Assembly: GCA_010093685.1 (NCBI GenBank)
Contig: MU006216.1
Location: forward strand, 2,598,487-2,662,486
DNA from: Ophiobolus disseminans
Lineage: Eukaryota; Ascomycota; Dothideomycetes; Pleosporales; Phaeosphaeriaceae
Length of the DNA stretch: 64,000 bases
Reading direction: 5' to 3'
The notes beneath the pieces were generated by a model that did not search any database, had not been told where the DNA came from, and saw nothing but the letters and a program-made list of their open reading frames with translations. Positions 43,400-54,517 of this stretch are shown in pieces; position 1 is the first letter of the stretch, and each line of letters begins with the position of its first letter. Position numbers and translations under genes: made by a program.

Positions 43400-43766
43400 G
43401 ATAGTACTCTAGTGTTTTCTACCAGACAATAACTAGGTATGATGTATCAGAAATCATAAGCGCGTGCCAGGGAAACCTTCGACGGACCTCGGGAGGTTTA
43501 ATTCGCCTCATGAATATGGCTCACCTCGATATCCGCTGCGTTCTTCTTCACGCCTTGATAGCACTTTTTACAATGCTTTTTACAAGACGATGCAGTAGAT
43601 GTTGCTGTGAGGGTACGCCACATTGGCGCGAGGGTATTGCAGCTGCCGACGCATCCGAACTGTGCTCAGGTGGGGCAACGCGCGACTAGCGTGGTTCTGT
43701 GCGACGCAACCCAATCTCCTACCTAGGTAGTCCACGTTTTTTTCCATTACTATCAATATATACTCG
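43400..43766. other. Divergent intergenic region between the F-box-like and BTB genes
   Basis: 367 bp between opposed start codons. TATCAATATATAC at about 43751 lies only 16 bp before the BTB start, so it is leader rather than TATA box. No gene seen. Confidence 0.4.
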
Positions 43767-44989
43767 ATGGCGTCAAATGATGGGAATTTCTTCTTCATCG
43801 ATCGGACCGGAGACGTTCTACTTACTCTTAACAATCCTGGCGCACCGTTCGCTGCCTGGCAGCCACGTGATGAAGATTCCAGCAGCGATGATACGGTACA
43901 GTCGGGGGCAGATAACGATATGCTTGCGGAAGAGTCGCACTCAGTTCGAAGAAATGGCACAAGCCAAGACGAATCGGGTGCCGACTCAGAGTCAAACAAC
44001 GCCGATACCCGCCTGCCACAGGGGTCTCCTCAATCAGCACCTAAGGTATACCTTGTCTCGTCACGACACCTCATCAACGCTTCAGCAAAGTTCCGCAGCG
44101 AGTTAACAGGATCCTGGAGCGAAAGTCTCCGCGACGAAGATGGAATGTACCACCTTACCACATGTGATTGGGATGCAGATGCTTTTGCGATCCTGCTGAA
44201 CATATATCACCTCCAGTATCGACAAGTACCGAGAGAACTGGGATTAGAGATGCTAGCCAAAATGGCTGTGTTAGTGGATTACTACAGATGCTGGGAAGCC
44301 TTTGACCTAATCGCCCCACTCTGGGTTCAAGCAGCTATCACAGCATCCCCTCTTTCCGAAAAATACGAGCGGGATACCATGCTATGGATGGTCGTTTCGT
44401 GGGTTTTCAAGCTGCCAGAGAAGTTTCAGGAGACAACTTCCATCGTAATCAACCGAAACGAAGAGTCAGACGTGAGAGACATGGAGCTTGGCATCCCGCC
44501 ACCTATTTTAGGTATAGATATGGTTGCTTTAATTTGACTGTAAGAGGGCTAAACCTGTTAGACGAGCTACGCACACGACGCGCCCAAACGATAAAAAAAG
44601 CTCTTGAAACCTGCCATCAATGCATGAATGAGTGGGCCGACGACTATCATTGCGCAAAAGGAGTGCGAAATTCTTTTGCCTGTGGGTCGATTCTGTTGGG
44701 GGCTTTGATGAAAGGACTTCATCGATTGAAGCTTCTCTCGCCGCCACCTTCAGCCCCTTTTCCTGGGTGGAGCATTGTGTCAATCTGCCAGAATTTGGCG
44801 CAAATACCGTCGGCTACATGGTATGATAGAGGTAACAGTTCGAGACGGCATGACTGTACCCTCGAGAACACACTGCATCCCAAGATCGCTTTGATCTTGA
44901 GCCAAGTGAAGGGGTTGATCCTGGAGGACTTTAGAGATCGTGGGGAAGAAGAGGTGGACCAGGTGACTCGCGCTGTTGGAGCATTGTGA
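43767..44989 (+). CDS. BTB/POZ-domain protein
   Basis: Two exons (43767-44511, 44562-44989; intron 50 bp) give 390 aa. The first ~30 residues resemble a strand pair (NFFFIDRTGDVLLTL), followed by a disordered Ser/Asp insertion (37-90). The BTB core then continues with KVYLVSSRHLINASAKFRSE, TTCDWDADAFAILLNIYHLQ and LEMLAKMAVLVDYYRCWEAF. The fungal BTB group with this long loop is common in dothideomycetes and has no assigned function. The second exon encodes a helical C-terminus (DELRTRRAQTIKKALETCHQ) with Cys-rich features. Likely cytosolic or nuclear adaptor. Confidence 0.8.
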
Positions 44990-45422
44990 CAGTCTTCGAG
45001 GCCATTTATCATCTCCCATAAAACGGCTTCGAAGACCGGCACTGCTACTTGGTATAGCCACATGCTGGAGGAAGGCTGAACATGTGCCAGCCTCGTCTTT
45101 CAGCTCAACAGGCATTGTTCCAATTGGTGAACCGAAACGAAAACGCACTCACATGGCCACCGATCAGAATCCGTAGCGAAGTCTACAAGATCACATACAA
45201 GCCCAAAAATAATCGTGGTACTAAAGTTTCCGTCCCTGCGTGCTTCGTCAAAACACCATGCAACACATTGTATTCGCCCCAAAATGCCATCGCTATGCTA
45301 TACCATGCTACGCTACGCTATACCGCTCATGCCTCACTACGCAAACCTTCCAACACTTTTCCCAACTCCAGATATGCATTTGACCTGACCCGTTCCCGTG
45401 CTGCCCGACCGACATACGCTTC
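44990..45422. other. Convergent intergenic region
   Basis: 433 bp between the BTB gene and the DUF7923 gene. A short degenerate tract CTATGCTATACCATGCTACGCTACGCTATACC lies at about 45293-45324. No gene seen. Confidence 0.4.
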
Positions 45423-46792
45423 TCACAAGATCCTCCTCCGCCGCCCACTATCCACGCTAACAGTATTATCCGGCCCAATACTGATGCTCAAACTCGACGT
45501 ATCATCATCGCTATTCCCCTTCCGCTGATTCCTCATCGGCACCTGGCTCTTACTCCGCTCGTGCCGGTCGGGTTGGATGACGAGCCACGTGCTGCCGCCC
45601 GCGTCGTCGTCTTGCTGCATGAGTTGCAGCTGCGGTGTGTTGCGGCTGCGATCGCGGTCGCGGTCGCGATCCCTGTCACTTCGGTCGCCTCGGTCCCGGG
45701 ATTTGACGGCCTTGGTGGGTGGAGGTGGGATGAAGAGGGTTGTGAAAGTAGCAATTTTGACGGGAAGGGCTGTTAGGGGTGCAGGGAGCGGAAGGGTCTC
45801 GATGAGCGTGACTTTGTCGAGGGGGAGGGATGTGAGGAGGGAGGTGGGGAGGTCGATAGGGGAGCAGGCGATGAGGACGTGGCGGAGGTGGGAGTTTGAT
45901 GCGTAGAAGGATAGGTTTTCTGTGGGGATGTTAGTTGACATTGTTTAAGCGATAGTATAGTGGAGTGGCACTCACCTCTGACTTTCCGTCCCGATCCACC
46001 TTCTTTGCCCACGCCAGTGTCGATCCAGTCGAAGCTCGATATCCTTCCGCAGAATCCGGTGGAGAAGGCTCGTAGCTGGCCTAGGTTTCGTACCTTGTCA
46101 AGGCGGACGAGGAAGTTTGCCATGCCTTCGAGGTTCGAGTACACCCGTACTATCACGTCCAGTGCGTCTGCATCATCGTATAGTGGTCGTAAGTATTCAC
46201 GTGTTCGGACCATGAGTTCATCTGCAAGAACTTCGCCACCTTGAGCCTTCTTGGTGATGTACTTGTCTTGGAACTAGAAGTCATTAATACTAGGTGAGAA
46301 GTGAAGTGTAGGAACGACCTACCAAGAAGCCATCTGCATCTGCATCGATGAGCACTAGTGCGAAAGGTCGTTTTGCCTACAGTGTGTCAACGTTGATTTT
46401 TTCCAGCCGGATTCGAATAATCTAACCTGCTTCTGCACCAACGCATCTTCTCTTGTCTTCGCCTCCGCAGCTTCTGACTGCAACGTTCGCCTGACATTCT
46501 GTTCAGACTTGAGATCGAGTTCAGTCTGTGCAAGCCTCGCTTCAGTCGTCTCGAGTTTTGCCAGCAGTTCCTGCGGGGCATGAGTCATGTAGGCCCAATC
46601 TCAAGGACACCTTCTAATCCCTACCTCGATGAACTCATGTCTCTTCTCCTCCAGGGCCTTAAACTGTGCTAACCGGTCACGATACGTCAGAGGAACAGGT
46701 GGAGCTGCAGGTGGTGCCGCAACAGCAGGCGGCGGGGGTGGAGGAGGTGGAGGCGGCGCTGACGCTGGCGACGGAGCCACGGGTTCAGCCAT
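45423..46792 (-). CDS. DUF7923-type coiled-coil protein (CCCH-protein relative)
   Basis: Five exons (46625-46792, 46427-46570, 46323-46376, 45976-46273, 45423-45919; introns 49-56 bp) give 386 aa. An Ala/Pro-rich start with a ten-proline run is followed by a coiled coil (about 38-104). The DUF7923 core (105-250) has FALVLIDADADGFLFQDKYI, LMVRTREYLRPLYDDADALD and ANFLVRLDKVRNLGQLRAFS. In many fungal homologues this core precedes CCCH zinc fingers. Here none is seen; instead the tail holds an RDRDRDRDRDR-type repeat and a Ser/Asp-rich end. It may have lost RNA-binding fingers or belong to a finger-less subgroup. Confidence 0.82.
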
Positions 46793-47472
46793 GGTGCTTT
46801 CTTTCTCACAAAATGTCAGGACGCTTCACAAAACTTCTAAATTCACTACAAATTCCGGGGCATCCCGGTACTTAAAGGTCCTTGAGGCGGTGTTTTGGGC
46901 TCTCGCAGGCTAAGTCACTGCGTGTGTGCCAAAATGCGGTGACCCGGAGACGGTTGGGCCGCGAAAACATGGCGAGCGCTGATTGGATGGTGGGGTGGGG
47001 AGGTCATGCGTTGACGCGCCCAATTCGTTGCCTCGAAGACGAAAGACACCGGACTGCAAGACGCGTGTGTTGGCGGACAGTCGCGTTGAGATAGTGTGCA
47101 TGTTTACTGCGGCGCGAGCCGCATCGTGCAGATGATGAGGCGGAGGTGGGTACGAGATGTGGAGTAGGACAAGGTGGCAGGGTCTGATGGGACGGGGACG
47201 ATCATGCGGTACGTGGTAACGAGTTCATCCATATTGCGGCTTTTTGTCTACTGCTTGAATCTGCCGTTGGGTCTGAGGTTGTCGTACTTCAGTCCGTTTC
47301 CTGAGCGTACAACATCTAAACTTATACCACGCCAATTCGTTACGAGGATTTTGCGCATAATAAATGGAACACGAGCAAACAGCGTTGACTGCAAAACTGC
47401 TAACTTTTCTCGTAGAGACTGGTGCAGTGGTGAACTGAGTGTTACTTCTCGGAACCTATCCTACGATAATTC
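46793..47472. other. Intergenic region, promoter of the DUF7923 gene
   Basis: 680 bp between the DUF7923 start and the P450 stop, both on the minus strand. No supported gene; GC-rich in the first half. Confidence 0.4.
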
Positions 47473-49175
47473 TTACTCTCTAGCTCTAAACTGCAACATC
47501 GGCCCATCCTTCTTACTAGCAAACACATCCATGATCTGATACTCATTCGCCATCGTCCTTCCAGGCTCCAAGTCCTCTCTACCCGCACCCAAGTCCGACC
47601 CGGGCGAAAGCCTCAAATCGAACAAATACAGCACTCTCGCGATGGTGACCGTCAATTCCACATACGCTAGGCCCTTGCCGATACATCCTCTCGGACCAAT
47701 GCTGAAAGGGTTGAATGCCGCTTGCGCGTCGGGAAGTCTGTCGTGTAGTGGGTTTGTCGATGGGTCCTGCAGCCAGCGCTCAGGTAGGTAGTCGAACGGG
47801 CGCGGGAAGCACGCAGGGTTGTGGTGGATGGCGTAGATGGGGACACCGACGTCGATGCCGGCGGGAATATGGTGTCCATCAATGTCCATACCACCTGCGA
47901 GGACCTGACGAGGAAGTGCACCAGCAACTGGAGGTGTCATGCGCATCGTCTCGTCGATGCAGGCACGTAGGAAAGAGCAGCTGGCTAGCTTTGGCCCCGT
48001 CACTATCTGCTCAACGTCCGAGAACTTCTCGCGGATCTCTTTGCATACTTTCTGCATCGCTGTAGGGTTATGTGCAAGGTAGAAGAAGGTACCAGCCATG
48101 GCTGTCGATGTTGTGTCCGATCCGGCAATAATGAGTAGGTTCGACTCGCCCCAGAGCTCATTCATGTTGAAGCCATTTCCAGTCTCGGGATCTTTAGCAT
48201 TCAGGAGGTAGTAGAAGAAGTCCATCCGATCGGCATCGACGCCGAGCTTCGTTCTCTCCATGGCTTGTCCTTTGCTGTACTGCATGTACTGCGCTCGCTG
48301 GCTGGCAATCTTTCTGAAGAAGAGCTTGTCAAGGTGCCAGTTATGAATGGTGAGGTGGGTTCCGCACTGAGAAAGTCAGTACACGGCTTTGTATGGGGAA
48401 TCTCGAGAACTTACGATCAAATGCCGATGCGCAGCATTGCCAACCAATTGTGTTGCAAATCGGTTGGCTGGGCTTTCCAGCATGCCAAAAGCCTTGCCAA
48501 ATACCAAGTCTCCCATAATGTCAAAGACCAACCACTCACACCAGTGAGCTGCGTTCCACTGGTCGTTCCAGCCTTTATCATCTGCTCTCTTCTCCGTGAT
48601 ACCGCCACTCGTTCTCTTTCCAAGCAGCTCGCACCCAACCCTAACATTCGCGAGGATGTACTTCTCAAGATTCTTGATAGCATGGTCACTAAAGGCGTGG
48701 CTCATAACCCGTCGCTTGCGTGCGTGTTGCATCTTGTCAATGGCGGAGTGCACACTGACTGCTTTCGGGGTGCTGGGAAATGCTTCGTAGAAGCTCGCTT
48801 TCCGGACGTTTGAGCGGAAGCCATAGATCGTCTTCAAACCCGTCGCCGTGTTTACAGAAAGTAGGTTAGGTCCAAGTCGTACATACGCGCCGTATTGGAC
48901 ATGTGCGCGGTGGAACGCCAGATGCCGGCTACCTTTGTACGCATAATAGGCAAGATAGATGTCGGTGATTTTCGCCAGGAAAGGACCGGGGTATTTTGCT
49001 AGAGGGTGAAATGTCAAGCGGTAGATGATGACTGCGAAGATCTGTAACCTGTTAATACGGGCTCGTGATGTTTGTTTAGGATACGTACGTAGAGGAAAAG
49101 TGCTCCCGTCAAAGTAGCGATGAGAAGAAGCGGCGAGGTCAGCAGCGACCACGCAAGATTGAGAAGGAACTCCAT
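47473..49175 (-). CDS. Cytochrome P450 monooxygenase (microsomal type)
   Basis: Three exons (49089-49175, 48415-49041, 47473-48366; introns 47 and 48 bp) give 535 aa. A hydrophobic N-terminal anchor (about 3-34) precedes FHPLAKYPGPF, the Pro-rich hinge. I-helix AGSDTTS is at 319-325, the K-helix DETMR has E377 and R380, and the heme loop FSIGPRGCIG has Cys466. All catalytic landmarks are intact. The layout and pattern resemble fungal CLAN members such as CYP65-like or benzoate hydroxylase-like enzymes; I do not assign a family number. No backbone synthase is nearby, so it is more likely a stand-alone detoxifying or tailoring enzyme in the ER. Confidence 0.9.
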
Positions 49176-49832
49176 GTTGATAAGAATATTAGAGATTGAC
49201 AGGGAGTGCTATCGAGGTAATTTCATTGGCACAAATAAAGGCGCTTCGTAGCAAGGCGATTCTCTTGCATGGCGCTGCTTGCTTAAGTACAACATTTCAC
49301 TCCTCCTCCATCCGGGCCGCCAGCAATACCCAGCAAACAATGCGCAATCGATCGTGTTTTCACCATGACAAAGGGCGCTAGATTTGTGAGCTAGATCGAA
49401 GCAGTCATGTGCTGAGTTTTGCTTATAGCGTGCGCTGGGAAGTGATGGGTATATGCCACGGCGCACGTCGGTTTAACGCGGATATTGGAGGGACACGCTA
49501 ACAAAGCAACCATCTACCACGGATACTCCAGCTGCACGGATACAGCAGCGCTTACGTTGTAAGTCTAGCCGGCATCTGGATAGGCAGGCCACGGATACTA
49601 TGTGCGTACCTCTGGCCGCTAACGCGTAATGCAGTCCAGGAAATCATGCAGTATTGTGCTGCACACTCGTCAGCAGACTTTGCGATAGGGTGCATATTAT
49701 CATAGGCTGAAAAGAGAAGCTCTCAATAGGAGCTATGATCTGTTTTGATGTTTGCCTGCTACTACATCTCGAAGCATTGATGCATTGCATCTTTGCCGAA
49801 AAAATGGCCACTCCCTGCTCCAAGCCAGGCAA
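49176..49832. other. Intergenic region upstream of the P450
   Basis: 657 bp; no supported gene. Both flanking genes are on the minus strand, so it holds the P450 promoter and the 3' flank of the small protein gene. Confidence 0.4.
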
Positions 49833-50156
49833 TCAAGCACCACCCTCTCTCTTCGCATACTCGTCCTCTATGTTCTCCTCGTACTTCTTGTCATTCTTCT
49901 TCTGTTCCTCCTGATCCGTCACATCTTCGATTTTCCTCTGATCTGTCGCTCCTGAGCCCTCAACTCTCCTTCCAGAGTTGTCGACCTCAAAGCGCTCCTC
50001 CCGCGCTGCTTCGCCTGGGTTTTGGCTTGTGCGGTGCACCCGCGTGCCGCTGGGGTCAGAGTACGTGGTCTCGCTGTGTGATTTCGTCTGCCCGTTCACA
50101 GAGCTGGATGAGTAAGATGTGCTGAAGGATTGGAAGGTAGATTTTGAGTTCGACAT
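49833..50156 (-). CDS. Small hydrophilic conserved fungal protein
   Basis: Single exon of 107 aa. The N-terminal half is Ser/Thr-rich (STSYSSSSVNGQTKSHSET), with SDPSGTRVHRTSQNPGEAA in the middle, and the end is IEDEYAKREGGA. The pattern Ser-rich start, TSQNxGE centre and EDEYAKREGGA end recurs in short proteins of many filamentous ascomycetes. They look intrinsically disordered; a stress-protective role has been suggested by composition only. No signal peptide or domain. Confidence 0.7.
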   Translation of the reverse strand: MSNSKSTFQSFSTSYSSSSVNGQTKSHSETTYSDPSGTRVHRTSQNPGEAAREERFEVDNSGRRVEGSGATDQRKIEDVTDQEEQKKNDKKYEENIEDEYAKREGGA

Positions 50157-50535
50157 GTTGATCGATAGTGTTGGGTATATTGATGTATTTGAAGTTGAGT
50201 TGGCGTGTATGTGTATTGATGTGACCTTACGCTGGGTTGAGTCGCTTTATTGAAGGAGATGCCTCAGATGACTTCATATGACGTCACAGCATCGTTATCG
50301 ATAAGCCACCTCTGCACCCATGAACAGGTCAAGTTCGCGAAACGGGTTTCAATCATATCCAAAGTTCATACAAGTACGGCAAATAGAAATTGGTATTGCT
50401 GCGGGCATCACGACCCTCCACTAGCTAGCAAAGCCACCAAGCCATATGCTCCAGCTTCTATTAGTCCGAATACAGCACGGGCTCTGTAAAGTGTCAGATT
50501 TTGCTATGTATCGGATTAGACGAGTCTTTGAATGC
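50157..50535. other. Intergenic, no gene seen
   Basis: 379 bp between two small minus-strand genes. TGACGTCA (a CRE-type palindrome, the consensus for ATF/CREB-class bZIP factors) occurs at about 50279-50286, roughly 125 bp upstream of the 107-residue protein gene. TATTGATG motifs are near 50170. Confidence 0.45.
50279..50286. promoter_or_regulatory. CRE-like palindrome TGACGTCA
   Basis: A perfect 8-bp match to the site of ATF/CREB-class bZIP factors (Atf1/AtfA in fungi control stress and conidial genes). It is about 125 bp upstream of the ATG of the small hydrophilic protein on the minus strand, a normal promoter distance. Confidence 0.5.
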
Positions 50536-50802
50536 CTACTTTTTGGCTCCTTTGGGTTTCCTCTCATCTTCGCTACCTTGTCTCTGGGCTTCGGAGCTTT
50601 CTTTTGTGTCATGTTCTCCGGCCTCTGTACTCTGATTGGTACTGCTCGGTTGTGCTAAAAGAGATTGTTTTCCAGGCACCATATCTGGTGCGCTGGATGG
50701 TGCTTCGGTAGAGTATGGAGGCGGTGGTTGTTCTGTTGAATGGGTTGGATCTTGGATGAAAGTGCTTGTGCTTCCTGGTTGACTCCGTTTTAAGTGACCC
50801 AT
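50536..50802 (-). CDS. Small proline/serine-rich hypothetical protein
   Basis: A single-exon frame of 88 aa with no known domain. It includes PPPPYS (32-37), fitting a WW-domain ligand PPxY, then a Ser/Glu/Lys-rich tail ending KPKGAKK. Composition is that of a disordered protein. It lies downstream of nothing related but is co-oriented with the other small hydrophilic protein. It could be a real short gene; support is limited to the ATG, length and composition. Confidence 0.4.
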   Translation of the reverse strand: MGHLKRSQPGSTSTFIQDPTHSTEQPPPPYSTEAPSSAPDMVPGKQSLLAQPSSTNQSTEAGEHDTKESSEAQRQGSEDERKPKGAKK

Positions 50803-51395
50803 GATTTGTGAGATACTCGGAATAGATGTTGAAAGTGTGAGTAGTTTACGTATAGAGAAGATCAGATAAATGACTGCTTATGTAGTACCTAGGTATGCTT
50901 TTAAATCAACTACATCCGCCGATCTGTTCCTCTTGCTGCTACAGTTGCGAAGGGCAGTACTCTGTAGACTTGCATGGTTGCATGTAACCTGCGCGTGGCT
51001 GAGCACGGAACTTGAGCGTAATTACATCAAAAGAGGAGCTATTTCGCCGTTTCTGGTGAAGAGCAAGGCTAACATTCACCGATAGTGCGGATCAGAGGGC
51101 GAAGCAGCATGCTAAGCACAAAGCTAAGAAGCTTAGATTGTGATGCGACTGATCGTAGGCAACAACCGTGCTTTTCGCACGAGATCGATCGTAAGGATGG
51201 TGACATGCTCTTCGTGATCACACGATCTCGTTCGGGATGGGATGGGTTTGGTTTTTGTCTGGGGAAACGAGCTATTTTGAGGTCCAGCCTCGAGGCAGCC
51301 CCCACCCTTGCACGCTAAGCCCCTGACAGCGGCGAGCGACGAACCGCTGATCGCGCCTCGGGCACAGTCGCTCCAACTGCTCAACACCACCGGCC
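50803..51395. other. Divergent intergenic region
   Basis: 593 bp between the small Pro/Ser-rich gene (minus) and the membrane-protein gene (plus). No gene with support. Confidence 0.4.
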
Positions 51396-52764
51396 ATGGT
51401 ACTGTTACGGGCCCTCACACTTGTCTCTGTGTTACTATATGCCGCCACTGCCACTGGGTCGGACTTGACGGATTGCGATGATCGAGAGAACGCAGAGACC
51501 GATGCCTGCACACGGCCCGTAGAGGATGTCGTTCCCTTCACACCAGGTGTAAACTACACCGCGAAGATAAGATGCTATGACTGCCAGTATACCCAGTGGG
51601 AGGAAATTGATAAAGCTCGGCAGGAGGTAACTGTGTTTGGTGACGTTGATATGGTACGTTCTTGTCGCACGCAGTCCAAGAGCGGGGCTAACCACTTCAA
51701 CGCCATAGCTCTTTAACGTGTCTCTTTCGCATGACAACCGTTCGGTTCTGCTGAATAACCAACCCTTCTTCCCACATCTACAGACCATTCCCACGCCTCC
51801 GAAGATTTGGACTCCACGGGTGCGGCCTGGTTTCTCCTACACAAATCTCTCGTCCGCACTGGATTGTCCCGAACGCTCATGTTGGACGGATGCTCGATGG
51901 AAGATTCACCCTCGATGCACAGAGTGGTGCTATCATGTGCGCCTTGACCGATCATCTATCGATTACCTTTACACCACCAAAGAAATCAAATACGAAGCAG
52001 AGAGTGCTAGTACAGAGGCGCAGTACTGGGAGTTTTCAGTCGATGCTATTGGTGTATCTGCTATGTACCCGACAGACCCAACACGGGGAATTAGCAATCC
52101 TTCGCAAAAGATGCTCAAGGTTGTGGTCGAGGGCGTACAGTCGGGAAGGCAAAAATACAAAGGCGAGAAGGACATGCAAGCTGCGAGTAGCTTGTTTGGT
52201 CCGTTCGGCGAAGAAGAAAAGACATATGACTACTTCATTCGCGAAGTCACTCTAGTAGATCGCGAGTACACGTTCCCATCACGAAAGTCACTCGGCTTCC
52301 GACAAACGATCTCGAGGTTCTTCGGCAACGATGTATGGCAAGAGGATGACCGGCGTCTGGTATACATAGGAGACGAATGGGATATCTACGGAAAAGAGGG
52401 CACACTGCGCAACATGTTTGGCAAGTTTATCCATTGGTCGGAGTGGTCGTTATTCTGGATCATCGTCTTCTCGGTAGCAGGGGGCCACATTTTGCTTTAT
52501 GGCTTGTACAGGCTATTTTACTGGGCACAGGCACAACGACAATTGATGAAGTGGAACGGCATGGACGGTGTATGGGACAACTTGAGACGGGAAAGAGAAG
52601 AAGAGGAGAACAGGCTACTCGATGGGAGATACAGGGACGAGCCAGAAGATAGTGAAGGTTCGACACCACTGCGGTATACGGATGACGTGGATACGATGAA
52701 GCCGTTACCTGCAAAACCTCTGCCGGATAAACCGCTACCAGAGGTTCCGCTTATCGACACATAG
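51396..52764 (+). CDS. Type I membrane protein with Cys-containing ectodomain
   Basis: Two exons (51396-51653, 51709-52764; intron 55 bp) give 437 aa. Residues 1-22 form a signal peptide (MVLLRALTLVSVLLYAATAT|GS). The lumenal/extracellular part has paired Cys (TDCDD, DACTR, RCYDCQY, LDCPERSCW, PRCTEWC) and N-glycosylation sites NYT, NVS and NLS. One membrane helix (about 333-353, SLFWIIVFSVAGGHILLYG) precedes a basic/acidic cytosolic tail with a Pro-rich end, PLPAKPLPDKPLPEVPL, a possible SH3 ligand. I know of no name for the family. Topology suggests a surface or endosomal protein. Confidence 0.75.
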
Positions 52765-53326
52765 CATCTTCGAAACTCCAGATATCATTTCACGTACAAT
52801 ACGTCTGCACCATTCCAGTCGAAATTTTTCGCGCTGGCGCCAAACAGTTGAATTGACTCTATCATATGATGACGTTCATCAGATAGGCTGCAGAACGTTG
52901 CTTCAACTAGCTATCTGCTTTAGCCACCTAGAGTCGATTTTGCCCTCTAGCATACCGCATGCTTGGTGCTACTGTGTTCATATCTTCACTGTATAAGAAA
53001 CGATCCGGTAAACTCGTCACCTGTGGATCACAGGCCATTTGTGACCTCAATGACAAGCCCTCACATCAATACACATCATACAACCAGCGTCAAAAATCTC
53101 CCGGCATATTGTGTACCCCAGGCTCATTGTGCGCGACAAGGCAGGTCGGCCCACCTGCCTTGCAGCGAAGGATCTGGCTATCGTCATCCGCCAAAGCGAT
53201 CAACGGTGTTAGTCAGCTTAACTCCGAAGACCAGGTACTTCAACAAGTATCTGACCACAAACAAATATCCTTACAGCCTCATCTGTGAACATATCGAAGT
53301 AAAGCAGAAACAAAAAGCATCCTAAG
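52765..53326. other. Intergenic, no gene seen
   Basis: 562 bp between two plus-strand genes; contains the promoter of the NmrA-like gene. A pair GGCAGGTCGGCCCACCTGCC at about 53140-53159 forms an imperfect inverted repeat able to make a hairpin. Confidence 0.4.
53140..53159. repeat. Inverted repeat GGCAGGT-CGGCCC-ACCTGCC
   Basis: Seven bases (GGCAGGT) are repeated in inverse orientation (ACCTGCC) around a six-base centre, about 170-190 bp upstream of the NmrA-like start. It could be a protein-binding dyad or leader hairpin; nothing else supports either. Confidence 0.5.
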
Positions 53327-54342
53327 ATGGTCAAAATCGCCGTCGCCGGCGGAACAGGAAGTACATACACCCCCCAACCCCACCCATCACACCACCACCC
53401 CCAAATCCTAACGCTCCAACCCCAGACGTCGCAACCGAACTTCTCCGCGCCCCCATTCGCTCCGGGCACCACAACATCACAATCTTCACACGCACCCAGC
53501 CCGCCAACCCCCTCCCAGGCCTAACCTACAAAGTAGTAAACTACCACGACCTGCCCGCCCTCACCGAAGCCCTGCGCGGCTTCCACACCGTTCTCTCCTT
53601 CGTAATTGCGCACCTCGACACGCAGAACACGACGCAGAAGAACCTGATCCACGCATGCATAGCAGCTGGTGTGCGGCGCTTCGCGCCGTCGGAATGGGCC
53701 TTAGCGTCCAAGTCTGGGGTGCCGGCGTACGAGAATAAAGACGCTATTGCGGCGTATTTGTCTGAGTTGAAAAGCAAAGGCGAACTAGGGGAATTGGAGT
53801 ATTGTCTCTTCCAACCAAGTGTGTTTATCGATTACTTCGCGCATCCGTACCCGTTGTCACCGGGACTGTTCACATGGCCTTTTTTCCTCGATTTCGAGAA
53901 TAGGCGCGCGATGGTGCTGGATGAAGGGACGCAGCCCACGGTTTTGACAGCCGTGGCTGACGTGTCGGAGGTCCTGGCGCTGGCACTTGATAACGAGGGA
54001 AAGTGGCCCGAAGTTGGGAGCATACAGGGCGCTCGCACGTGTATCAATGAGTTGCTGGCGATTGGGAAGAAAGTCCGGCCTGGGGAGTGGAGCGTAGAAT
54101 ACGTCAAGAGCGAGGATGTGGAGAGGGGCGAGTTGAAGACGAGTTGGGCGCCTGTGTTTGATCATCCGGTCATACCGGTGGAGCAGAGGGAGAGTTTCTC
54201 GACGCAGTTTGTGTTGACATTCTTTCAAGCGATGAAGAGTGGGGCGTGGGATGTGGGTGATGAGTTCAATAAGAGGTTTCCTGAGTACAAGTTTGTTGGG
54301 GCGGAGGAGTATTTGAGTAAGGCGTGGGAGGGTAAACCCTAG
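53327..54342 (+). CDS. NmrA-like / isoflavone-reductase-like protein, second copy
   Basis: Two exons (53327-53360, 53426-54342; intron 65 bp, C-rich) give 316 aa. The first exon codes just MVKIAVAGGTG, the Rossmann loop, completed across the intron by NVATELL. NITIFTRTQ gives an Arg at the end of strand 2, fitting NADP. AGVRRFAPSEWALASK matches the isoflavone-reductase-like group. CLFQPSVFIDYFAHPY and the C-terminal ESFSTQFVLTFFQAMKSGAW are typical of the fungal branch. Probable NADPH-dependent reductase or redox sensor in the cytosol. It is only distantly similar to the 23.5-kb member. Confidence 0.85.
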
Positions 54343-54517
54343 AAAAGAATTTTCGCACGCAGTGTACAGATCTCTAGACTTGTTTGTGCGGCAAGGTCGA
54401 GACTGAGTCGAAGATGTGAGTGTAGGTCAGTGAATTTTGGGTGAAAAAAGTATATACACGGCAGGCTCAACAGCCAAAAGTTCCAAGTTCATGCCTCTCC
54501 CACTTCCACTCCACTCC

